From Deltaproteobacteria bacterium (lineage in GTDB: Bacteria; Bdellovibrionota; UBA1018; UBA923), in assembly GCA_016194725.1 (NCBI GenBank), contig JACQAW010000316.1, positions 1 through 5,703 of the forward strand: a stretch of 5,703 bases of DNA, read 5' to 3'. Made by a program: the position numbers and the translations under genes. Positions 1-4,701 of the stretch are shown piece after piece; positions within the stretch are counted from its first letter, which is position 1; every line of letters begins with the position of its first letter. The notes under the pieces are model-generated. The model was not told the DNA's origin, searched no databases, and saw nothing but the letters and a program-made list of their open reading frames with translations.

Positions 1-1362
1 ATAAACGGTTTGATACACGCCTCCCTGGTGCGATTCGACGAGCACATGCGCGTCGAGGGCGAGCTTGCCGAGAGCTGGAGTATCCACGGCTACCGCGATT
101 TTCGTTTCAAGCTACGTTCAGGATTGAAATTTCAGGACGGCACGCCCCTGTCGGCGGAAGATGTGGTTCGTGTGCTTCACGAGTTCAAAGACGGCCGCTC
201 ACCACTCGCAGTTGCCCTGGCCCATGTGAACAATATCTCAACTGAGGGCGCACTCGTGGTTCGGGTCGAAACCGATTCGCCTCAACCATTCCTTCTCAAT
301 GATTTTCCGGCATTCAAGATTTTCAAGCGAAAGGGCAAGGTGCTTGTCGCCGCCGGCCGCTATCGCATGACCCGCGAAACCCCCGCGGATATACATGTCG
401 AGGCGGCCGACACCTACTATCAGCCGTTGGCGGCAGGTGCGTTCAGCGAGATAACGTTTAAATATGTCAGCGACGACAATACCCGTTACCAGTATCTGGT
501 GCGAGGCGATGGCAACGTGGTCTTGAGCGGAATCAGCCTCACCAAAACCGGTTACCTTCGCCAGCACCGGCCCAAGGAGATGCAGATTCTCGACTCTCCC
601 GGCGTTAACGTCAGTTACATTTGCTTTAATTTCAAGGAACCGCATCTCGCTAACCTCAAAGTCAGGCAGGCTATTGCGCAGGCGATAGATATTCCCGGAA
701 TATTGAAGTTCCGAATAGGCGGCTTTGGTTCCCGCGCCACGGGAATACTGGCGCCGGCGCACGGGGATTATTATGAGCCCGAAGTCGAGCACCAGCCGTT
801 TGACCGGGAAAATGCCGAAAGGCTGCTTGACCAGGCAGGCTACCCGCGAAAATCGCCAGGGGGCTGGCGGTTCAAGCTTACGTTCAAAACCACGACCGAA
901 AAGTTTGGCAACGAAATGGCGCGTCTGCTGGCTAACGAGATTCGCCAGGCGGGCATCGACGTGCAGCTGGACGTCGTCGAGGCTGGAACTTTTTTCGCCG
1001 ACATCAATGCCGGCAATTTTCAGCTCTTTCATTCGCGCTGGATTGGCGTTACCAGTCCCGCGATATATTTTCGGGCGCTGCATAGCTCACAGGCGCATGG
1101 CGGCCTGAACCGAGGATCCTATTCGAACCAGGAATTTGACCGGCTGGTGGACAAGGGCATGACCGAGGTGGACGATGCTAAACGCAGGAAATATTTTTCA
1201 GAGGTTCAAAAGGTTGCCGCGCGCGATCTCCCCTATGTGAGCCTGTGGCACTGGAGCAATACGTTTATCGGCACGCGGTCAATGCGAAACGTGGTCATGT
1301 ACCCGAACGGCGACTATCGTACGCTGGCTGACGTGCGTATCGCGGATGGAGGTGAAAAATGA
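1..1362 (+). CDS. ABC transporter solute-binding protein, family 5 (peptide/oligopeptide type), 5'-truncated
   Basis: The reading frame is open from base 1, so the start codon and signal peptide lie outside the window; the TTG at 10 is internal. About 453 residues are visible against roughly 500-550 for the family, so some 60-90 N-terminal residues are missing. Family-5 signatures seen are LAESW followed by an LRSGLKFQDGTPLSAEDVV block near visible residues 22-57, the VRQAIAQAIDIPGI block around 220-235 with a following GILAP, and AERLLDQAGYP near 270. These proteins (OppA/DppA relatives) bind peptides or other small solutes in the periplasm and deliver them to an ABC permease. No permease or ATPase gene is in the window, so the ligand cannot be inferred. 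The stop TGA overlaps the rsmE start, which suggests co-transcription and translational coupling. Family call firm, substrate unknown. Confidence 0.9.
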   Translation: MNGLIHASLVRFDEHMRVEGELAESWSIHGYRDFRFKLRSGLKFQDGTPLSAEDVVRVLHEFKDGRSPLAVALAHVNNISTEGALVVRVETDSPQPFLLNDFPAFKIFKRKGKVLVAAGRYRMTRETPADIHVEAADTYYQPLAAGAFSEITFKYVSDDNTRYQYLVRGDGNVVLSGISLTKTGYLRQHRPKEMQILDSPGVNVSYICFNFKEPHLANLKVRQAIAQAIDIPGILKFRIGGFGSRATGILAPAHGDYYEPEVEHQPFDRENAERLLDQAGYPRKSPGGWRFKLTFKTTTEKFGNEMARLLANEIRQAGIDVQLDVVEAGTFFADINAGNFQLFHSRWIGVTSPAIYFRALHSSQAHGGLNRGSYSNQEFDRLVDKGMTEVDDAKRRKYFSEVQKVAARDLPYVSLWHWSNTFIGTRSMRNVVMYPNGDYRTLADVRIADGGEK

Positions 1363-2132
1363 GCAAGATGGTTTTGATTGCCGAGGCCGCCGCTGCCCAA
1401 TCCGATACTCTTGTACGCCTGAGCGATGAAAAGCTGAATCATCTGCGGCGAGTGCTGCGTATGGATTGGGACGCGCCGCTGCTGGTGGCCGACGGCGCGG
1501 GCCGGCTGCTCGAAGGCATGCTCGAGGAATGCGATGGCGGCGGTGCCATCCGCCTGGGTGCCGTCAGACGTACCGAGCCACGTCCACTGCCATTTGAGCT
1601 TGTAATCGCTCTTCCAAAAAACACCACAATGGATTGGGTCGTCGAAAAAGCCGTGGAGTGCGGAGTTACGCGCATCACTCCGGTAGTGAGCTGCCGCTGC
1701 GTGGTCAAACCTCACCAGGGCGATGCCGCGAAATATGTGCGACGTTGGCAGGCAATCATGGACGGTGCTATCGAGCAGTCGGAACATCTTTGGCGACCCT
1801 CGATAGCAGCGTCGGTTTCCTGGTCTGAGTTTTTGAGCGTACCCGATTCGGCATACACAAAATCCTTCGCATTTATTTCCGAGCTTCGTGCCGTCGTGAA
1901 ATCGGAAGCAGAGGCACTGACGGAAACCTGGAAGGCTTTGGAACGATCTCGCAATCATGCAGTGCGTCTGATGCTGGGGCCAGAAGGTGGATTTGCCGAC
2001 CAGGAGCGAAGTGAACTCGTCGAACATGGCTTCATTCCGTTGTCATTGGGTACAGCGGTGCTGCGCGTCGAAACCGCTGTGGTGGCCGCGCTCACCCTCG
2101 CTCGGGTCATTAGAGCAGTTTCCTCAACATAG
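1359..2132 (+). CDS. rsmE: 16S rRNA (uracil1498-N3)-methyltransferase RsmE
   Basis: RsmE is a SPOUT-class enzyme that uses S-adenosylmethionine to methylate N3 of U1498 in 16S rRNA of the 30S subunit. The 257-residue product is near the usual 240-250. The N-terminal PUA-like domain shows LNHLRRVLRM at residues 26-35. The catalytic part shows LPKNTTMDWVVEKAVECGV at 85-103, RW near 129-130 with IEQSEHLWRP at 138-147, GPEGGF at 207-212, and SLGTAVLRVETA at 229-240. The last two form the SAM-binding trefoil knot in this family. The ATG overlaps the TGA of the upstream gene as ATGA, and a strong Shine-Dalgarno GGAGGTG at 1348-1354 lies 6 nt upstream inside that gene, which settles the start. The stretch around residues 155-200 is slightly longer than in typical RsmE. 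No missing key residue was noticed. Confidence 0.95.
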   Translation: MSKMVLIAEAAAAQSDTLVRLSDEKLNHLRRVLRMDWDAPLLVADGAGRLLEGMLEECDGGGAIRLGAVRRTEPRPLPFELVIALPKNTTMDWVVEKAVECGVTRITPVVSCRCVVKPHQGDAAKYVRRWQAIMDGAIEQSEHLWRPSIAASVSWSEFLSVPDSAYTKSFAFISELRAVVKSEAEALTETWKALERSRNHAVRLMLGPEGGFADQERSELVEHGFIPLSLGTAVLRVETAVVAALTLARVIRAVSST

Positions 2133-2134
2133 CG

Positions 2135-2154
2135 GGTTGCATTAGTGTGCAACC
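2135..2154 (+). repeat. Small hairpin after rsmE
   Basis: Perfect 7-bp inverted repeat, GGTTGCA at 2135-2141 and TGCAACC at 2148-2154, with a 6-nt loop, starting 3 nt after the rsmE stop. No T-run follows, so it is not a standard intrinsic terminator. It may stabilise or process the mRNA between rsmE and the RDD gene, or be an operator. The symmetry is seen; the function is unknown. Confidence 0.45.
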
Positions 2155-2165
2155 TTGACCATAAT
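2137..2165 (+). promoter_or_regulatory. Weak candidate promoter before the RDD gene
   Basis: CATAAT at 2160-2165 matches the -10 consensus at 5 of 6 bases. A poor -35, TTGCAT at 2137-2142, lies 17 nt upstream. The predicted start near 2172 would fall two bases before the ATG at 2174, giving an essentially leaderless message. This fits the lack of any good Shine-Dalgarno before that ATG. It is a weak call, since the gene could simply be read through from rsmE. Confidence 0.25.
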
Positions 2166-2173
2166 ATTTGGGT

Positions 2174-2860
2174 ATGGATAAGAATACCGATCCGTTCAGC
2201 TCGATCAAATTCAAGCCAATGTCCGAGGGATTAGGTCTAAACCATTTTGCAGATGGTCTTCCTTATACCCCGAATCATGCGAAGCGTAAGCCGGTGGTCA
2301 GCTTCGACTATCCTCCAGCGCGGCCTCCAAAGTTTACTTCGCATATGGCGCAGGCGCCGGTGGGCACTGATAGCGCGCGCAGGATGATCGAACAGTTTGA
2401 TGCCGAAACCGCTGCCGGCGAACCGACCGACCAGGTTTCCAGCGAGCCTGCGAGCGCTGGTTTTTTTCGCCGCATTGTCGCCTATGGACTGGATGTGATT
2501 TTTTCGACAGCCATGTTTCTGGTTATCGTCTGGGCCAGCTTTTCGTTGAATGGCTATGACCTCGGGGCTCTGATGACCGAGCGGCGTGGCGTTCAGATAT
2601 TCTGGCCGCTTTGCCTGCTCTATCTGGTCGTGCATTTGGGTTACTTTCTCATTCAGGAAACGACCTGGCGGCGCACGATTGGCAAGGCGATCATGGGCAT
2701 TCGCATCCGCTCGCAGAGCGGCTTTGCCACGCTCGGCCGCGCTGTTTGTTTTTTCATCGCGGCGGTGCCGCTCGGAGTGGGACTGTTCTGGTACTTCTTT
2801 GATTCGCGCCGTCGCTGCTGGCACGACGTCATCACTGATAGCGAAGTCATTCTCAATTGA
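2174..2860 (+). CDS. RDD-family membrane protein with long N-terminal cytoplasmic extension
   Basis: The product has 228 residues from ATG 2174; a TTG at 2168 would add two. The C-terminal half is an RDD domain (about residues 95-225). It has GFFRRIVAYGLDVI with the family arginine and aspartate at the first membrane helix (about 100-122), a second helix at about 140-160, the GKAIMGIRI loop near 169-177, a third helix at about 180-200, and a closing RRRCWHDVITDSEVI like the family's HD motif. RDD proteins are small inner-membrane proteins of mostly unknown role, some linked to ion or Na+/H+ transport. The first ~95 residues are soluble, rich in Pro and charged residues, and carry the block SEGLGLNHFADGLPYTP at about 17-33. 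No good ribosome site precedes the start. The stop overlaps the rfaE2 start. A role in envelope biology is only suggested by that neighbour. Confidence 0.85.
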   Translation: MDKNTDPFSSIKFKPMSEGLGLNHFADGLPYTPNHAKRKPVVSFDYPPARPPKFTSHMAQAPVGTDSARRMIEQFDAETAAGEPTDQVSSEPASAGFFRRIVAYGLDVIFSTAMFLVIVWASFSLNGYDLGALMTERRGVQIFWPLCLLYLVVHLGYFLIQETTWRRTIGKAIMGIRIRSQSGFATLGRAVCFFIAAVPLGVGLFWYFFDSRRRCWHDVITDSEVILN

Positions 2861-3348
2861 AGGCTCCGCGCTCGTTCCGCAGCAAGATATTAGCGCCGGC
2901 CGCGGCCGCAAAATTTTGCCGTAGGGCATCCGCTGGTGGCCGACGTGTCGTATTTACCAATGGCTGTTTTGACATTCTTCATCCCGGGCACGTCACTTAT
3001 CTCGAGGCCGCGCGGGGCAAGGGCGATTTTCTGGTAGTCGCGCTGGATAGCGATGCGGCGGTCCGCGAGCTCAAGGGACCCGAGCGTCCCATAAATAATC
3101 TCAAATCCCGCATGCAGGTTCTGGCCGCGCTTGAAAGCGTCGACGCCGTAACGTGGTTTACCGGTGGCAATCCCATTCCGATCATCTCGCGAATCCGACC
3201 TGATATCCTCGTCAAAGGCGGTGACTGGAAAATTTCAGAGATTCTTGGCTCGAAGGAAGTGCTATCGTGGGGGGGGCGAGTGTATTCCCTGAACTTCGTC
3301 GCCGGCAAGTCCACGACCAATATCGTAAACAAGATCAGAAAACGGTAG
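2857..3348 (+). CDS. rfaE2: D-glycero-beta-D-manno-heptose 1-phosphate adenylyltransferase (stand-alone RfaE2/HldE C-domain type)
   Basis: This cytidylyltransferase-fold enzyme joins ATP and heptose 1-phosphate to make ADP-D,D-heptose, the precursor of LPS inner-core heptose, in the cytoplasm. The 163-residue product matches stand-alone RfaE2 proteins, so the kinase half (HldA) should be encoded elsewhere. Motifs seen are FTNGCFDILHPGH at 33-45 with the nucleotide-binding HxGH at 42-45, LKGPERPIN at 72-80, RPDILVKGGDW at 114-124, and GKSTT at 150-154. The start is TTG at 2857, overlapping the RDD stop as TTGA. An in-frame TAG at 2839 and the absence of any later start codon before the conserved core make it the only sensible choice. 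No strong Shine-Dalgarno is visible, so translation is probably coupled to the upstream gene. An eight-G run sits in codons 138-140. GDP-heptose or related sugar-nucleotide specificity cannot be excluded. Confidence 0.93.
   Translation: MKAPRSFRSKILAPAAAAKFCRRASAGGRRVVFTNGCFDILHPGHVTYLEAARGKGDFLVVALDSDAAVRELKGPERPINNLKSRMQVLAALESVDAVTWFTGGNPIPIISRIRPDILVKGGDWKISEILGSKEVLSWGGRVYSLNFVAGKSTTNIVNKIRKR
3269..3276 (+). repeat. G8 homopolymer inside rfaE2
   Basis: Eight consecutive G bases cover the end of the Trp138 codon and the Gly139-Gly140 codons. The frame is intact here. A one-base slip would replace the last ~23 residues, including the conserved GKSTT motif. Such tracts are slippage-prone and serve as phase-variation switches in surface-glycan genes of some bacteria. 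Whether this one varies is unknown. Confidence 0.6.
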
Positions 3349-3350
3349 CT

Positions 3351-3428
3351 GTTTCGGTTTCCGTTCGCGTTTCAGTAACCGAAACTGAAACCGTACCCGA
3401 AACTCGAACGTAAGCCGAAACCGAAACA
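3351..3428 (+). repeat. Self-complementary array of 13 degenerate hexamers (GTTTCN then GAAACN)
   Basis: Starting 3 nt after the rfaE2 stop, 13 consecutive 6-nt units follow the pattern G-NNN-C-N: 11 of 13 begin with G and 12 of 13 have C at position 5. The left units are mainly GTTTCN and the right ones mainly GAAACN. These cores are reverse complements, so the array folds on itself. The outer arms GTTTCGGTTTC (3351-3361) and GAAACCGAAAC (3417-3427) are perfectly complementary. The next arms CGTTCG (3362-3367) and CGAACG (3405-3410) also pair, and the inner GTTTCAGT (3369-3376) pairs with ACTGAAAC (3384-3391). Alternative pairings exist; for example 3351-3359 also matches 3377-3385. Not coding. 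Function unknown. Confidence 0.75.
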
Positions 3429-3458
3429 AAAACCCGGTGTTGAAAACACCGGGTTTTT
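3428..3458 (+). terminator. Strong intrinsic (rho-independent) terminator after rfaE2
   Basis: AAAAACCCGGTGTT at 3428-3441 pairs perfectly with AACACCGGGTTTTT at 3445-3458, leaving a GAA loop; the stem is 14 bp. The GC-rich core followed by TTTTT is textbook for + strand transcription. The matching A-run also makes it potentially bidirectional. It closes the SBP-rsmE-RDD-rfaE2 transcription unit and insulates meaB. Confidence 0.92.
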
Positions 3459-3466
3459 CCTATACT
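3440..3466 (+). promoter_or_regulatory. Candidate meaB promoter overlapping the terminator; leaderless start predicted
   Basis: TTGAAA at 3440-3445 lies in the terminator loop region and matches the -35 consensus at 5 of 6. TATACT at 3461-3466 matches the -10 consensus at 5 of 6. The 15-nt spacer is shorter than the ideal 17. The expected start point near 3473 coincides with the GTG/ATG at 3473-3478, and no Shine-Dalgarno is present, so the mRNA would be leaderless. Since the terminator blocks upstream reading, some promoter is needed in this short space. Moderate confidence. Confidence 0.45.
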
Positions 3467-3475
3467 TCTGGTGTG

Positions 3476-4396
3476 ATGGAACTCATCGACAAAATGTTAG
3501 CGGGTGATCGCCTTTCCCTCGCTCGCGTGATCTCATTCATTGAAGACCGCGGCGAGCATCTACGTGCTCTTGTTGATGAAATCTATCCCAAGACCGGCAA
3601 TGCCTTCGTGCTCGGCATTACCGGCCCGCCGGGTGCCGGCAAAAGTACAGTCACCGACAAGCTCGTTGCCGAGATTCGCAAGTCCGGAAAAAGAGTCGCG
3701 GTTATCGCAATCGATCCTTCCAGCCCTTTTAGCGGCGGTGCAATACTTGGCGATCGAATTCGCATGCAGTCTCACTCCGGTGATACCGGCGTCTACATTA
3801 GGAGTCTGGGCACCCGGGGCAAACACGGCGGTCTTTCGCAGTCGTCCAAGGAGGTTGTCATGGCCCTTGATGCCGCCGGATTTGACTGGGTTATTGTCGA
3901 AACAGCCGGCGTAGGACAGACCGAACTCGACGTGCTAAAGTTGGCGCACGCCGTTTGTGTCGTTCTGGTTCCCGAAAGTGGCGACAGCATTCAGGTCATG
4001 AAGGCCGGCCTCATGGAAATCGCTGATCTTTTCGTGGTGAACAAGTGCGATCGGCCTGAGTCAGACAAGCTGGTGCGCGAGCTCATCAACATGATTGGCA
4101 TGAATGAGGCGGCAATGTGGCAAATCCCGGTTCTGAAAACCCAAGCGCTCCATGATCAAGGCATCGTCGAATTTTTTACCCAGGTCTGCAGTTACCGCGA
4201 TTATGCGCTCAAGCATGGAAAGCTCGAAGAAAAGCGCGCTGCTTTTATCGAAGAAGAGATATTGGAAATCATCTGGAGCGCCAACGCGCGGGTGGTCCGC
4301 GAGAAGATGCACAGTGAAAGCGGTCGAAAAATCGTGGCCGAAGTGCTCTCAAAAAAGAGAACACCCTACGAAGCGGCTGATAAATTCGCCGAGTAG
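3476..4396 (+). CDS. meaB: Methylmalonyl-CoA mutase-associated GTPase MeaB (ArgK family)
   Basis: MeaB is a G3E-type P-loop GTPase chaperone in the cytoplasm. It gates loading of adenosylcobalamin into methylmalonyl-CoA mutase and protects that enzyme. The 306-residue product is slightly short against the usual 320-330. Motifs are Walker A GPPGAGKS at 50-57, AIDPSSPFSGGAILGDRIRM at 78-97, ETAGVGQTE at 142-150 (Walker B / switch II region), and the guanine-specificity NKCD at 189-192. A C-terminal helical segment follows, probably for dimerisation, ending near SKKRTPYEAADKF. ATG 3476 is chosen because the family's N-terminal ALARxIS-type helix starts just after it. A GTG at 3437 is rejected because it lies inside the terminator stem, while GTG 3473 remains possible. 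No mutase gene is adjacent, unlike in many genomes; a different partner mutase (for example isobutyryl-CoA or ethylmalonyl-CoA mutase) is possible. Confidence 0.93.
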   Translation: MELIDKMLAGDRLSLARVISFIEDRGEHLRALVDEIYPKTGNAFVLGITGPPGAGKSTVTDKLVAEIRKSGKRVAVIAIDPSSPFSGGAILGDRIRMQSHSGDTGVYIRSLGTRGKHGGLSQSSKEVVMALDAAGFDWVIVETAGVGQTELDVLKLAHAVCVVLVPESGDSIQVMKAGLMEIADLFVVNKCDRPESDKLVRELINMIGMNEAAMWQIPVLKTQALHDQGIVEFFTQVCSYRDYALKHGKLEEKRAAFIEEEILEIIWSANARVVREKMHSESGRKIVAEVLSKKRTPYEAADKFAE

Positions 4397-4409
4397 GTGG
4401 CAATTTTTT
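4382..4409 (+). terminator. Weak candidate terminator overlapping the meaB stop
   Basis: AAATT (4382-4386), a bulged C, and GCC (4388-4390) pair with GGC (4399-4401) and AATTT (4402-4406) around an 8-nt loop that holds the stop codon. A T6 run spans 4404-4409, partly inside the stem. The stem is short and AT-rich, so termination would be inefficient. No better hairpin was seen downstream of meaB. Confidence 0.35.
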
Positions 4410-4523
4410 CCTGACGCGGCGCAGCCATCGAGATATTCAGAAGGCGTCATTCCTACTTGATATCAATAATTTGGAACATGAATCCTTGCATCTGAGAACT
4501 GCTCGAAAGGAAAATCAGTAGTT

Positions 4524-4536
4524 GACTAAATTAGTC
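4524..4536. promoter_or_regulatory. 13-bp palindrome, possible operator upstream of the flagellin promoter
   Basis: GACTAA-A-TTAGTC is a perfect inverted repeat with one central base. It ends directly before the -35-like TAAAGT of the candidate flagellin promoter. The position suits a regulator site, but no binding protein can be named. Preceding bases form TTGACT (4522-4527), which lacks a matching -10 at proper spacing. Confidence 0.4.
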
Positions 4537-4564
4537 TAAAGTAATTTGGTCCAGTACCCGATCC
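4537..4564 (+). promoter_or_regulatory. Candidate sigma-28 (FliA-type) flagellin promoter
   Basis: TAAAGT at 4537-4542 and CCCGATCC at 4557-4564 resemble the sigma-28 consensus TAAA-N15-GCCGATAA. The -35 tetramer is perfect and the -10 keeps the CCGAT core, with a 16-nt spacer instead of 15. Sigma-28 normally drives late flagellar genes such as flagellin, so the placement before fliC supports the call. The predicted start is near 4571. Confidence 0.45.
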
Positions 4565-4568
4565 ATTT

Positions 4569-4605
4569 GGTGGGACAGCAAGAGATGGTCGGTGGGACAC
4601 AGCAA
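4569..4605 (+). repeat. Direct repeat in the flagellin leader
   Basis: GGTGGGACAGCAA at 4569-4581 and GGTGGGACACAGCAA at 4591-4605 are the same motif apart from an extra CA in the second copy. The copies start 22 bp apart, about two helical turns. They lie at or just after the predicted transcription start. They could be tandem regulator sites on DNA or GGA-containing RNA sites in the leader. Confidence 0.6.
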
Positions 4606-4645
4606 TTCAGACCTTCCCTCTCTTGATGAGTAATAAAAAACGATC

Positions 4646-4671
4646 TTGTGCGCGCCGGGTGGCGTTCACAA
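4646..4671 (+). other. Hairpin in the flagellin 5' leader
   Basis: TTGTG (4646-4650) pairs with CACAA (4667-4671), and inside it CGCC (4653-4656) pairs with GGCG (4661-4664) around a GGGT loop. One G-T wobble and one mismatch separate the two helices. It ends about 17 nt before the Shine-Dalgarno region and may stabilise the flagellin mRNA or hold a regulator site. Confidence 0.45.
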
Positions 4672-4681
4672 ACGTTTCTTT

Positions 4682-4700
4682 CACTTTGGGAGGAGAAGTG
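4682..4700 (+). promoter_or_regulatory. Flagellin ribosome-binding site displayed in a hairpin loop
   Basis: CACTT (4682-4686) and AAGTG (4696-4700) form a 5-bp stem that presents TGGGAGGAG, the Shine-Dalgarno, in a 9-nt loop. The ATG starts 2 nt after the stem. The AGGAG core at 4691-4695 lies 6 nt from ATG 4702, which fixes that start. GGA in the loop of a short stem over the ribosome site is the usual layout of CsrA/RsmA targets. The structure is short and unverified. Confidence 0.5.
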
Positions 4701-4701
4701 T

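Larger units (their letters stand above)
4397..4701 (+). promoter_or_regulatory. 305-nt non-coding leader region between meaB and the flagellin gene
   Basis: No convincing gene is present on either strand. The first ~125 nt (4410-4520) show nothing I can name. From 4524 on the region is full of signals: a 13-bp palindrome, a sigma-28-like promoter, a direct repeat, a hairpin and a Shine-Dalgarno in a hairpin loop, each listed separately. The region has more AT and is less regular than the flanking genes, as expected of a flagellin control region. If the sigma-28 site is real, the mRNA leader is about 130 nt. Confidence 0.7.

Noticed and set aside
238..1083. Long open frame on the minus strand (281 codons)
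   Set aside because: It lies fully opposite the well-supported solute-binding protein gene, and its translation shows no recognisable motif. It is a by-product of codon bias on the other strand.
2889..2906. GC-rich GCCGGCCGCGGCCGC stretch near the start of rfaE2
   Set aside because: It encodes the Ala/Pro-rich N-terminal lead-in of the protein in frame; its palindromic look follows from GCC/GCG codons.
2237..2929. Minus-strand open frame of 230 codons opposite the RDD gene and rfaE2 start
   Set aside because: No family motif, antisense to two genes with clear domains, and no ribosome site or promoter noticed.
3351..3428. CRISPR-like or simple tandem repeat reading of the hexamer array
   Set aside because: There are no spacers, the units are six bases with degenerate positions, and they invert in the middle. 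No cas genes are present.
3437..3475. Earlier GTG start for meaB at 3437
   Set aside because: The GTG is inside the terminator stem, lacks a ribosome site, and would add 13 residues that do not look like the family N-terminus.
4472..4490. Sigma-54-like element (TGGAAC and TTGCA)
   Set aside because: The GG and GC dinucleotides start 15 bp apart instead of the strict 12, so RpoN would not recognise it.
4648..4701. Upstream in-frame GTG start for the flagellin
   Set aside because: It would make 18 extra residues, lacks a ribosome site, and the strong AGGAG six bases before ATG 4702 matches the conserved flagellin N-terminus.
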